The notes below the pieces were generated by a model. The model was not told where the DNA came from. It ran no database searches and saw only the letters and a list, made by a program, of their open reading frames with translations. From the NCBI RefSeq assembly GCF_019511445.1, contig NZ_JAEUAN010000027.1, positions 1 through 64,000 on the forward strand: 64,000 nucleotides of DNA, written 5' to 3'. A program made the translations under genes and the position numbers. This DNA is from Aliirhizobium wenxiniae. GTDB lineage: Bacteria > Pseudomonadota > Alphaproteobacteria > Rhizobiales > Rhizobiaceae. This document shows positions 25,167 to 33,270 of the stretch, one piece after another (the stretch's first letter is position 1; each line of letters starts with the position of its first letter).

Positions 25167-27217
25167 TCATCGGCACAGCCGGCCATATCGACCACGGCAA
25201 GACGACGCTGGTGAAGGCGCTCACCGGAACGGACGCCGACCGCCTGAAGGAAGAAAAGGCGCGTGGCATCACCATCGATCTCGGTTTTGCCTATGCCAAA
25301 TTTGCCGGCGACGCCGTCACCGGTTTCATCGACGTGCCCGGCCATGAAAAATTCATCCACACCATGCTCGCCGGTGCCGGTGGCATCGATTACGCGCTGC
25401 TGGTGATTGCCGCCGATGACAGCATCAAGCCGCAGACCCGCGAACATCTCGCCATCCTCGACCTGCTCTGTATTTTTCGGGGCATCGTCGCGCTCACCAA
25501 GGTCGACCTTGTCGACGCCGAGCGCATAACAACCGTCACCAATGACATCCGCGCACTGCTCGCCCCGACACGGCTGAGGGATATCGATATCCTGCCGGTC
25601 TCGGCCTCATCCGGCCAGGGCATCGAAGAGCTGAAATCCATCCTCGCCGAAGCAGAGCGCGCCACGGTCGAAACCGCCACCGAAGGCCGTTTCCGTCTCG
25701 CCGTCGATCGTTCTTTCACGCTGTCGGGCGCGGGCACCGTCGTTACCGGCACGGTGCTCTCCGGTTCGGTCGCGATCGGGGATACCGTCATCATCTCGCC
25801 CAGCGGCCTCATCGCCCGCGTGCGCTCCATCCATGCGCAGAACATGGCCGTCGAGCGCGGTTTCGCCGGCCAACGCTGTGCGCTCAATCTCGCCGGCGAA
25901 GCAATTGCCAAGGACGCCATCCATCGCGGCGACATGGTGGTCGATCCCACACTGCACGCCCCGACCGATCGCATCGACGCCGAGCTTTCCGTTTTGGCCG
26001 GTGAGCCCAAAGCCATCGGCCAATGGTTCTCCGCCCGCTTCCACCACGAAAGCGTCGAGGCCGGCGTGCGCATCGTGCCGCTCGAAGGTCCGGTCGCCCC
26101 CGGTGCCACCGCCCGCGTACAGCTCGTGCTCGACCGCCCGATCGCAGCCGCCGTCGGCGACCGTTTTATCCTGCGCGACGTTTCGGCCCAGCGCACCATC
26201 GGCGGCGGCGCCTTGATCGACCTTCGCCCGCCCGCCCGCAAACGCCGCACACCCGAACGCCTCGAACAGCTGACGGCCGCCACCAAAGCAACGCCTGCCG
26301 AACAGCTGGCCGCCCTCATCGACACAGCACCCTATCTGGTGGATCTCAATGCCTTTGGCCGTGATCGCGCCATGTCGCCACAGCAACTGAATGCAGCAGC
26401 GGATGCCGCCGCCATCGTTCTGGTCGAGGCTTCCGGCATCGCCTACGCGATGTCTGCCAAACACCGCGCCGCTTTCACGGCACAACTCACCGAGCTGCTG
26501 ACGGCCTTCCACGCGGAAAACCCCGAACTTCAGGGCCAGGGCCGCGAGCGGCTGCGCATGGCGATGACACCACGCCTGCCTTCCCCCGCCTTTCTCGCCG
26601 TCATGCGTACCGAGGCGGCAGCAGAAAACATCGTGCTCGAAGGCGCTTTCGTACGCCTGCCCGGCCACATCGCCCAGTTGGGTGAGACGGAAGAAGCGCT
26701 TTTCGCCGAAATCCTGCCGCATCTGACCGGAGAAAACCGCTTTCGCCCACCGCGCGTGCGCGATTTTGTGGAACTGATCGGCACAGATGAGCGCGAGGTC
26801 CGGCGTGTCTTGAAACTCTGCGCCCGGCTCGGGCGTGTCGACCAGATCCGCAACGATCACTTTTTCACCCGCGCCACCACCGCCGAGATGGTGGAAATCA
26901 TCGTTCAGGTCGCGAAGGAAGCGGAGCATGGCGAATTCACCGCCTCCGCCTTCCGCGACCGTGTCACGAGCGGTCGAAAAGTTGCGATCGAAATCCTCGA
27001 CTTTTTCGACCGACATGGTGTAACGCTTCGGCGCGGCGATCTTCGCCGCATCAATCCGCATCGGCTCGATCTGTTCGGCCCGTCCGTTCCTGATGCTGAT
27101 AATGGAAGAGATTCGTCCCCGGTGGGGCGTCCGGACTTCAAATCCGGGTGGGGCAGCGACGCTGTCTTGGGTGGGTTCGACTCCCATTCTCTTCCGCCAT
27201 CAGGAGAAAAATCGTGA
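25163..27217 (+). CDS. selB: Selenocysteine-specific elongation factor SelB (frame runs through selC)
   Basis: The frame has 684 codons. The EF-Tu-like G domain begins at once (GHIDHGKTTL, DVPGHEKF, ALTKVD) and carries GTP. Domains 2-3 run to about residue 350. Four winged helices then bind the SECIS hairpin, the last ending near FFDRHGVTLRRGDLRRINPHRLDLFG at about residue 640, where other SelB proteins end. No stop occurs there. The frame crosses the whole tRNA gene at 27104-27199, adding about 37 residues, and stops at 27215-27217 inside the GTGA start of the next gene. Its own start overlaps the Sel1-repeat gene in ATGA. The tail is encoded by the tRNA sequence and probably has no fold of its own (inference). 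Confidence 0.95.
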   Translation: MIIGTAGHIDHGKTTLVKALTGTDADRLKEEKARGITIDLGFAYAKFAGDAVTGFIDVPGHEKFIHTMLAGAGGIDYALLVIAADDSIKPQTREHLAILDLLCIFRGIVALTKVDLVDAERITTVTNDIRALLAPTRLRDIDILPVSASSGQGIEELKSILAEAERATVETATEGRFRLAVDRSFTLSGAGTVVTGTVLSGSVAIGDTVIISPSGLIARVRSIHAQNMAVERGFAGQRCALNLAGEAIAKDAIHRGDMVVDPTLHAPTDRIDAELSVLAGEPKAIGQWFSARFHHESVEAGVRIVPLEGPVAPGATARVQLVLDRPIAAAVGDRFILRDVSAQRTIGGGALIDLRPPARKRRTPERLEQLTAATKATPAEQLAALIDTAPYLVDLNAFGRDRAMSPQQLNAAADAAAIVLVEASGIAYAMSAKHRAAFTAQLTELLTAFHAENPELQGQGRERLRMAMTPRLPSPAFLAVMRTEAAAENIVLEGAFVRLPGHIAQLGETEEALFAEILPHLTGENRFRPPRVRDFVELIGTDEREVRRVLKLCARLGRVDQIRNDHFFTRATTAEMVEIIVQVAKEAEHGEFTASAFRDRVTSGRKVAIEILDFFDRHGVTLRRGDLRRINPHRLDLFGPSVPDADNGRDSSPVGRPDFKSGWGSDAVLGGFDSHSLPPSGEKS
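27104..27199 (+). tRNA. selC: Selenocysteine tRNA, anticodon UCA
   Basis: This 96-nt tRNA includes an encoded CCA (27197-27199). The acceptor stem is 8 bp (GGAAGAGA 27104-27111 with TCTCTTCC 27188-27195), and with the 5-bp T stem gives the 8+5 arrangement of bacterial tRNA(Sec). The anticodon loop CTTCAAA (27136-27142) carries TCA at 27138-27140, which reads UGA. The T loop is TTCGACT and a long variable arm (GGCAGC/GCTGTC) lies at about 27152-27166. The gene is entirely inside the 3' end of the selB frame on the same strand, so it must be cut out of the selB transcript unless it has its own promoter. Confidence 0.97.
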
Positions 27218-27597
27218 GCAATCCCGCAGCAGAGACCGATTTCGACGACTGGGTGATCGACACCTATTCGGATGCCGGTTCCTTCACCATGCTGTTCATT
27301 CTGGTGTCGATCAGCGAGACCAAGGTGGAGCTTTTGCGCTCAGCCTATCTGCATGTGGTGGGTGACGAGTTGCGCTGGCCGGACATGACAAAACTGTTTG
27401 CCGGTGCCGGTGTCAACTGGTCGGGTGTGGTGTTTTATCGCGCCGGACGCGAGGGACTTGTCGAGGACAGCCAAGCCAAGGCTCGTCTCGCATCTCTCGT
27501 GCGCAAGCTCGACGAGGATCGCTCACTGATCCGCGATGGCGAGTTTTTCAACAAAGACGGGCTGCGGTTGATGATCGAGGAAATCAAGCCGCATTGA
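27214..27597 (+). CDS. Unknown 127-residue protein coupled to selB
   Basis: The start is the GTG at 27214, with AGGAGA at 27202-27207, directly after the CCA end of selC. The GTG overlaps the selB stop in GTGA. The protein is soluble with no signal peptide or cysteines. It starts with an acidic stretch (AETDFDDWVIDTYSD), has a hydrophobic core segment (FTMLFILVSI) and a charged C-terminus (ARLASLVRKLDEDRSLIRDGEF). I do not recognise the family. It is the last gene before a bidirectional terminator, so it belongs to the selA-selB-selC transcript and may serve formate dehydrogenase or selenium metabolism (inference from position only). Confidence 0.8.
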   Translation: MSNPAAETDFDDWVIDTYSDAGSFTMLFILVSISETKVELLRSAYLHVVGDELRWPDMTKLFAGAGVNWSGVVFYRAGREGLVEDSQAKARLASLVRKLDEDRSLIRDGEFFNKDGLRLMIEEIKPH

Positions 27598-27622
27598 TGG
27601 GCGGTTGGGACATCTCACAAAA

Positions 27623-27648
27623 AAAAGCCGCCCCGAAAGGCGGCTTTT
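27623..27648. terminator. Bidirectional terminator between the sel operon and a transglutaminase-like gene
   Basis: GCCGCC (27627-27632) pairs with GGCGGC (27639-27644) around CCGAAA. AAAA before and TTTT after extend the symmetry, so it can stop transcripts arriving from either convergent gene. Confidence 0.88.
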
Positions 27649-27656
27649 CCATTCGC

Positions 27657-28739
27657 TCAAAGACCTGAAAGTCGGGCCGTGATTTCCTTCGAGGAAATCG
27701 AATAGGCAAACGTCTTCGGGCTCAGGCAATCCACTTCGCCGCGCGATGTCAGCGCCGCCGGATACATGAAGAAGTTCTGGCGCTCGCTATTGCCCGGAAG
27801 CGTGATGTCACGCGCCGTGTTGTAACCGATCCAGTTCATTTCCCAGTTGCCAAACGCCTTCTGGCGGAAAGCCTGGACGGCATCGTTGTCCAGCGGCAGC
27901 TTCTCTTCCAGCACGACCTTGCGCACATCGGCCGGATCGACCGGAACCCAGCCCTGACCCTCGAGGTAGACTTCGGCGCGACAGTGCTGTGCACCGGTAA
28001 TGTCGCCGGCGCGGCCGAGCGTCTTGAACTGCTCCGACGTGGCAACACGCACGCCAAAAACGTCGCGGGCCGGCAGGCCGGCGGCGCGGGCAAGTGCGGT
28101 GTAGAGACTGTTGATATCGGCACATTTGCCGCCGAAATAGCCGGTTTCCAGCATGTCCTTGACGTTGCCGACGCCGCAGCCGGCCACGTTGGCATCACGA
28201 AAGGTGTTTTCGACGACCCAATCGTAAATCGCGCGGGCCTTGTCCTCGTCCTTTTCGCGGGTGCCGATGATGTTCATCGCCGTGTCCTTGACGATACCGT
28301 CGATCGGCGCGCTCGGCGTGCCGACAAGCGCGGCGTCGAGTTCGGCCTTCTCAACGGCAACGCCATCGGCGGTGCGGTTGCGGGTCTGGATCTTCTGGGT
28401 GAATTCGATCGTGCGCTTGCCGTCCGTCTGCCATTCGACCGAGAGAATATCGGCGCCGGACGTCGCGTCCTTCTTCATCTCGACCTGCTTTGAATCCGAC
28501 GTCCAGTGCGGAGCGGAAGCCTTCTGGTATTCGCCGGCCGACTGGGCGACCGGCAGCCAGAGTTTTGCCGGGCCGGTCACGTCGGTGAGGTCCACCTTGG
28601 TGGTGACCTCGAACGTGCGCCATGCGGCCGTATCGGCCACCTTGTCGGCAGCGAAAACCGGGCTTGCACCGCGGGAAAGGAAGGCGGCAGCAACGGATGC
28701 CGTTGCGGCATGGCTAAGAAATCGGCGGCGGTTCAACAT
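27657..28739 (-). CDS. Secreted transglutaminase-like (cysteine protease fold) protein
   Basis: The protein has 360 residues from the ATG at 28739 (AGGAG ribosome site). It starts with a twin-arginine type signal (MLNRRRFLSH) and a hydrophobic stretch ending near SPVFAAD. The transglutaminase core has the catalytic Cys in GGKCADINSLYTALARAAG, His near the segment GAQHCRAEVYLEGQGWVPVD, and the Asp in that same stretch (VDPADV). Members of this family cleave or modify peptides or proteins in the periplasm. It is convergent with the sel operon and upstream of nothing obviously related, so its role here is open. Confidence 0.85.
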   Translation of the reverse strand: MLNRRRFLSHAATASVAAAFLSRGASPVFAADKVADTAAWRTFEVTTKVDLTDVTGPAKLWLPVAQSAGEYQKASAPHWTSDSKQVEMKKDATSGADILSVEWQTDGKRTIEFTQKIQTRNRTADGVAVEKAELDAALVGTPSAPIDGIVKDTAMNIIGTREKDEDKARAIYDWVVENTFRDANVAGCGVGNVKDMLETGYFGGKCADINSLYTALARAAGLPARDVFGVRVATSEQFKTLGRAGDITGAQHCRAEVYLEGQGWVPVDPADVRKVVLEEKLPLDNDAVQAFRQKAFGNWEMNWIGYNTARDITLPGNSERQNFFMYPAALTSRGEVDCLSPKTFAYSISSKEITARLSGL

Positions 28740-28911
28740 GATTGTCCAACTCCTGTCGGTGTCGCATCGGTACGAAAACCATGGCGGCTTTCGGAAACAC
28801 GATGCGCAGCTCAAATTGCGATAGTATGTCGCCTTGACTTACTCCCTTTGCCAAGAACGAGGAAACAGGAATTGTCGGTTTCAAGCTTTTTTGAGCAGTT
28901 TTGTACTGGCT

Positions 28912-29298
28912 TCAGCAGCCTTGAGCGGCTTCGGTCTTGCTCGCCGCGGGTGGATCGCTTGGCATTGCCATAGCGAGATCGAGGCCACGCGCTGTCGGTG
29001 GTTGCCATGTTTTGGATTCAGGCAGCGCGCCCTGCGGGCTGGTACCCGTATGGACGCCGCCGGTGCCGCCGGTCCAGCCAGTCGAGCCGGTATTGCCGGG
29101 TGCGGTGCCATCGGCGCTTTGACGGTCCGGTGGGGTTGCTGCCTCTGCCTTGTTCACAGTGCCACAGCCGCCGTCACCTTCAAGGCTTTGGATCGATGGC
29201 GGTGTCTCTGAATTCTGAACCTGCGCACTTGCTGGTGCGGCGACTATCAGTGTGGCCGCGGCGATATATGAAAGAAATGAGGAAGGATAGAGAGGCAT
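28912..29298 (-). CDS. Small exported Gly/Thr/Pro-rich protein
   Basis: The protein has 128 residues with a signal peptide (about 1-25, ending APASAQ), AGGAG before the ATG, and a low-complexity mature part with GSTGWTGGTGG and TGTSPQGALPES. Two cysteines remain, one in DGGCGTV and one at the C-terminus. The composition suggests a disordered secreted or cell-surface protein. I know no function. It lies between selD (78 bases upstream on the same strand) and the transglutaminase-like gene, so the three may be one leftward transcript. Confidence 0.7.
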   Translation of the reverse strand: MPLYPSSFLSYIAAATLIVAAPASAQVQNSETPPSIQSLEGDGGCGTVNKAEAATPPDRQSADGTAPGNTGSTGWTGGTGGVHTGTSPQGALPESKTWQPPTARGLDLAMAMPSDPPAASKTEAAQGC

Positions 29299-29376
29299 CG
29301 GGGGAGCTCCTTTTCTTCTCCCACAACGCTCGTATGCGATGGCAAGTTCCTTGAAGGACGGGATCGGGTAGTGCGA

Positions 29377-30426
29377 TCAGGAACCGATAATAATACCGGG
29401 TGTGCCGTCTTCGACCGTACCGACTATGCGCGCCAGCGGATAACCCGCTTCAACCACCTGTTTTACCAGCGCGTCAGCCTCATTTGACGCAACGGCTACC
29501 AGCAGACCGCCGGAGGTCTGCGGGTCTGCGAGCAGCATACGCTGCCATTCCGGCATGTCGGTCGGTAGCGCGATTGCCTCACCGTAACTGGCCCAGTTGC
29601 GGACTGAAGCACCGGTGATGAAACCCTGTTGAGCCAGTTTTTCGGCTTCGGACAGAAATGGAATGTCGGCAAGGTTCAGCCGCAGAGTCAAATTGGATGC
29701 ACGGGCCATTTCCAACCCATGGCCCAAAATGCCGAATCCGGTAACATCGGTAATCGCATGGACACTCGGATCGGCCGCAAGCGTGGTGCCGACCTTGTTG
29801 AGCAGGGTGGTGGAGGCGATCATCTCGTCATAGGCTTGGCCCGGCAGGGCATTCTTCTTGATCGCAGAGGAATAGATGCCGATGCCTATACCCTTGGTCA
29901 GGATGAGCTTGTCGCCAGCCTTTGCGCCGCCGTTGCGACGGACCTGTGATGGATGACAGATGCCGATGACGGCGAGACCATAGATCGGCTCGACGCTATC
30001 GATGGAGTGACCACCGGCAACGGGGATCCCTGCTTCTCCGCAGATCGAAGCGCCGCCTTCCAGAATCCTGGAGATCTTCTCAGGCTCAAGTTTATTGATC
30101 GGCATGCCAAGGATGGCAAGCGCCATGATCGGTTTGCCGCCCATGGCATAGACATCGGATATCGCGTTGGCGGCGGCGATGCGGCCGAAATCATAAGGGT
30201 CATCCACCATCGGCATGAAGAAATCGGTGGTGGCGATGACGCAGGTATTGTCGTCGATCTGCCAGACGGCGGCGTCATCAGCCATCTCGTTGCCGACCAG
30301 AAGCTGGGCGAACGGTTGTGCGGCAGGCTGGCCTGCCAGCAATTTCTGCAGGACGGCGGGGGCAAGCTTGCAGCCGCAGCCGCCGCCATGGGCAAGCTCG
30401 GTCAGGCGGGGAGAAGACATGTCCAT
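29377..30426 (-). CDS. selD: Selenophosphate synthetase SelD
   Basis: The protein has 349 residues (E. coli 347). From the ATG at 30426, with AAGGAGG before it, the catalytic Cys and Lys fall at positions 17 and 20 (HGGGCGCKL), the same numbers as in E. coli. The frame is open to 30519 but the extra residues are not family-like. The ATP-binding glycine-rich N-terminal region, TTDFFMPMVDDPYDFGRIAAANA-type metal-site aspartates and VTGFGILGH are all visible. It makes selenophosphate from selenide and ATP for SelA. It is a Cys-type, not itself a selenoprotein. It is 1.8 kb from selB and on the other strand, so it is expressed separately from selAB. Confidence 0.96.
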   Translation of the reverse strand: MDMSSPRLTELAHGGGCGCKLAPAVLQKLLAGQPAAQPFAQLLVGNEMADDAAVWQIDDNTCVIATTDFFMPMVDDPYDFGRIAAANAISDVYAMGGKPIMALAILGMPINKLEPEKISRILEGGASICGEAGIPVAGGHSIDSVEPIYGLAVIGICHPSQVRRNGGAKAGDKLILTKGIGIGIYSSAIKKNALPGQAYDEMIASTTLLNKVGTTLAADPSVHAITDVTGFGILGHGLEMARASNLTLRLNLADIPFLSEAEKLAQQGFITGASVRNWASYGEAIALPTDMPEWQRMLLADPQTSGGLLVAVASNEADALVKQVVEAGYPLARIVGTVEDGTPGIIIGS

Positions 30427-30681
30427 GGTGAATTCCTCCTTCGGAGCGTGCCGCAGATCGCGGTTCTTGGCAGATAGAGTAATGCGTTGATAACGCCTCG
30501 TTTCCTGCGCGTCTATCACGTTCCATTGTCGACGGAATGCATTTGCGTGGGTATCGAGGTCACTAAAGCGTGCGGTTATGCTGATTGAAATCCATTGGCG
30601 ATGGTCGAGCGAAAGCCGTGTTTTTCCCTCAGCCTTCTATTCGCTATCATGGCCGCAACGATTCTCAGATCGGTTGAGTGT
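30427..30681. other. Intergenic region between selD and the DUF1612 gene
   Basis: The 255 bases must hold the divergent promoters of selD and the DUF1612 gene. Apart from the selD ribosome site I see no clear operator, riboswitch or small RNA. Confidence 0.5.
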
Positions 30682-31779
30682 ATGCGCTACAATTTCGCGG
30701 ATTTGCCGCTGCTGCGCCTGATGGAGCCGGTTTGCCGGGCGACGGCTGCAATTACCCGGCTGGACGAGCGCGTTTCCCGATCCGCGATCGGAGCGGGATG
30801 GGTGGAGCGTTCTCACTTCATCGATGCGGTTGCTTCTTTGTGGATCGATGGCGAGCTCGTTCATCTGGAAGATCTGGTTCTGCATGATGCCGCAATGGGT
30901 ATTCGCGCGCCGACACATGAGCTGACGATTGCCTATGATATCTTGCGTACGCGTCGCCGTATCGTTGAACATGAGCCGGACTGGGCTTTGAGCCGGGAAG
31001 GGCTTAGCCAGTTGCGCGGCAAGGCGGCAGAACAGCACCCCGCCGCGATGAGTGAAGCACCGTTGGAGATCAATTCGGCTGAGCCGGAGGACGATGAGGA
31101 TCCTTTGGCCCGCTATCTGGCGGAAATCGATGCGGCAGTTGCCAGAAGCGAGATTGCCATCTCGAAAGCATTCGATCTCTCCACGCCGTCCTATCCAAAG
31201 GAAAAGGCATCGATCCTCTATGAACCGGATTGGGACGAGGACGAGCGGCTTGCAGAATGGCAGGAGGTGCTTGATGAAAGCGCAGGCCTGCCGCCGGTTC
31301 TGCGGGCCGTGCTGCTGCTGGATGCCTGGCACCAGTTGCAAGTGTTGCAACATGCTCCGTGGCTGGGTCGCTTGCTTTCGGCGTCGCTTCTAAGGAGAGA
31401 GCGCGTCACGCTCTCTCATCTTGCCGCATTCAATCTGGGGCTGAAGCAGGTCGGGCGGGAACGCCGGACAAGCCGGGAGCGGGATACCCGGTTGATTGCC
31501 ATGCTTGAAGCGATGACCGAAGCTGGCGAGATGGGACTGAAGGAACATGATCGCCTTGCGCTCGCACGCCAGCAGATGGAGCATCGGATCGCCGGGCGGC
31601 GTCAGTCGTCAAAACTGCCGCAGCTTGTCGAGTTGGTCTTGTCCCGCCCGATGGTCTCGTCGGGCATGATTGCAAAGTCTCTTTCAATCACCCCGCAGGG
31701 TGCTTTGAAAATTGCTTCGGAACTGCATCTGAGAGAGCTGACGGGGCGAGGCCGTTTTCGCGCCTGGGGAATTATCTAA
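30682..31779 (+). CDS. DUF1612 / RHE_PE00001-family putative DNA-binding protein
   Basis: The protein has 365 residues from the ATG at 30682; the frame is open from 30595. It begins with the family pattern LMEPVCRATAAITRLDERV, then WIDGELVHLEDLVLHDAAMG and APTHELTIAYDILRTRRRI. The C-terminal part has a winged helix-turn-helix (VSSGMIAKSLSITPQGALKIASELHLRELTGRGRFRAWGI). The family is common on plasmids and accessory replicons of Rhizobiales, related in layout to Fic/Filamentation-like N-terminal regions with an HTH tail. Its function is not established; a regulatory role is inferred. It supports a chromid or plasmid location. Confidence 0.8.
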   Translation: MRYNFADLPLLRLMEPVCRATAAITRLDERVSRSAIGAGWVERSHFIDAVASLWIDGELVHLEDLVLHDAAMGIRAPTHELTIAYDILRTRRRIVEHEPDWALSREGLSQLRGKAAEQHPAAMSEAPLEINSAEPEDDEDPLARYLAEIDAAVARSEIAISKAFDLSTPSYPKEKASILYEPDWDEDERLAEWQEVLDESAGLPPVLRAVLLLDAWHQLQVLQHAPWLGRLLSASLLRRERVTLSHLAAFNLGLKQVGRERRTSRERDTRLIAMLEAMTEAGEMGLKEHDRLALARQQMEHRIAGRRQSSKLPQLVELVLSRPMVSSGMIAKSLSITPQGALKIASELHLRELTGRGRFRAWGII

Positions 31780-31990
31780 CTGTCTTTTGCGGGGGGATCG
31801 ACCGGTTTCGTTTTGCCCAGAACCAATTTTGGATAATCCGATCGCATAAGCTTACAAGTCGCGCGTCCTCTGCTTATCGCGCCTGGCGGCCGTTGGAATA
31901 TACAATAATCACCGCAGCCCTATTCCTAGTTTCCGTTCGACCGATACGGGTGAGTTCGTCTCCCGATCGATAGCAGGACGGAGCCCTCTC

Positions 31991-32968
31991 ATGAGCAACG
32001 AGCACCCTTTCGAATTATCCCGCAGGCAGACGCTGCTTGCCGGGGCCACTTTGTCGCTCGCGATGGCCACACCGGTCTTCGCAGCACAGAAATCGTCACC
32101 CCAAGCACAAAAAGGCAGTGATCTCATGACTGAAACATTCATAAAAACCAAAGACGGCGTCGACATCTTCTTCAAGGACTGGGGTCCGAAGGACGCGCAG
32201 CCGATCGTCTTCCACCATGGATGGCCGCTGTCTTCCGACGACTGGGACGCCCAGATGCTGTTCTTCCTTGAACATGGCTATCGTGTCGTTGCCCATGACC
32301 GGCGTGGGCATGGTCGTTCGCAGCAGGTAGGCAGTGGGCATGATATGGATCATTATGCAGCAGATGCCTTTGCCGTGGTTGAACACCTCAATCTGAAGAA
32401 CGCCGTCCATATCGGACATTCCACCGGCGGCGGCGAAGTTGCGCGTTATGTCGCCAAGTATGGTCAGCCGAGCGGTCGTGTTGCGAAGGCCGTTCTGGTG
32501 AGCGCCATCCCGCCGCTGATGCTCAAGACCGCATCCAATCCGGGCGGCACGCCGATCGAGGTTTTCGACGGTTTCCGCAAGGGCGTTGCCGAGAACCGCG
32601 CGCAATTCTATCTCGATGTCGCCTCCGGCCCGTTCTACGGTTTCAACCGGCCGAATGCCAAGGTCTATCCGGGCGTGATCCAGAATTGGTGGCGTCAGGG
32701 CATGATCGGCGGCGCCAAGGCTCACTACGACGGTATCAAGGCTTTTTCCGAGACCGACCAGACTGAGGATCTGAAGAAAATCACGGTCCCCACGCTCGTG
32801 CTGCATGGTGACGATGACCAGGTTGTTCCGATCGATGACGCAGCGCGTCTGTCGATAAAACTGGTGAAGAACGGCACGCTGAAGGTCTATCCGGGTTATC
32901 CGCACGGCATGTTGACCACCCACGCGGATGTCATCAACCCCGATCTCCTCGCTTTCATCAAGGGCTGA
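31991..32968 (+). CDS. Alpha/beta hydrolase (non-haem chloroperoxidase/arylesterase type) with Tat-like leader
   Basis: The protein has 325 residues. It starts with LSRRQTLLAG and a hydrophobic run to TPVFA, a Tat-type signal. The catalytic domain starts at about residue 46 with MTETFIKTKDGVDIFFKDWG, exactly where cytoplasmic family members start, so the ATG at 32126 may give a second, cytosolic form. The nucleophile elbow is GHSTGG, the acid is probably in LHGDDDQVVP and the His in PGYPHGML. The family hydrolyses esters or performs perhydrolysis (peracid formation). A good terminator follows. The substrate is unknown. Confidence 0.88.
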   Translation: MSNEHPFELSRRQTLLAGATLSLAMATPVFAAQKSSPQAQKGSDLMTETFIKTKDGVDIFFKDWGPKDAQPIVFHHGWPLSSDDWDAQMLFFLEHGYRVVAHDRRGHGRSQQVGSGHDMDHYAADAFAVVEHLNLKNAVHIGHSTGGGEVARYVAKYGQPSGRVAKAVLVSAIPPLMLKTASNPGGTPIEVFDGFRKGVAENRAQFYLDVASGPFYGFNRPNAKVYPGVIQNWWRQGMIGGAKAHYDGIKAFSETDQTEDLKKITVPTLVLHGDDDQVVPIDDAARLSIKLVKNGTLKVYPGYPHGMLTTHADVINPDLLAFIKG

Positions 32969-33270
32969 CGACTGAATAAATAGGCGCCAGCTTAAGGCTG
33001 GCGCCTTTTCCGATCGAACCGGGAATAAATGTAAGAAAATCTTCCGTGAAACCTACACGATAAAGCCTGCACCAAGCCCAGCCAGGGTGTTTCGGGGAGG
33101 GGCTCCTTCCATCTTCGATGGCGCAACCGTACGGCGATTGTTCATCTCTTGTACACGGCTATCAAAGCTGACAAAATTCATCACGTTCAATCTTTTCCCT
33201 CGCCAAGCCCGGAATTGCGATCGAGACGGGAGGAGATTGTAAGGTCTTTGTTGCATACGCGGATGTTCTT
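32969..33270. other. Intergenic region between hydrolase and AraC genes
   Basis: It holds the hydrolase terminator at 32983-33009 and, at 33227-33235, a strong purine-rich GGGAGGAG with no matching start codon at the right distance in the AraC frame. A 67-codon frame on the minus strand (33053-33256) could encode a short peptide but has no family features. Confidence 0.5.
32983..33009 (+). terminator. Rho-independent terminator after the hydrolase gene
   Basis: GGCGCCAGC (32983-32991) pairs perfectly with GCTGGCGCC (32997-33005) around TTAAG, followed by TTTT. Confidence 0.88.

Noticed and set aside
33053..33256. 67-codon minus-strand frame before the AraC gene
   Set aside because: Possible short peptide, but no family features and only a weak ribosome site; too uncertain to list as a gene.
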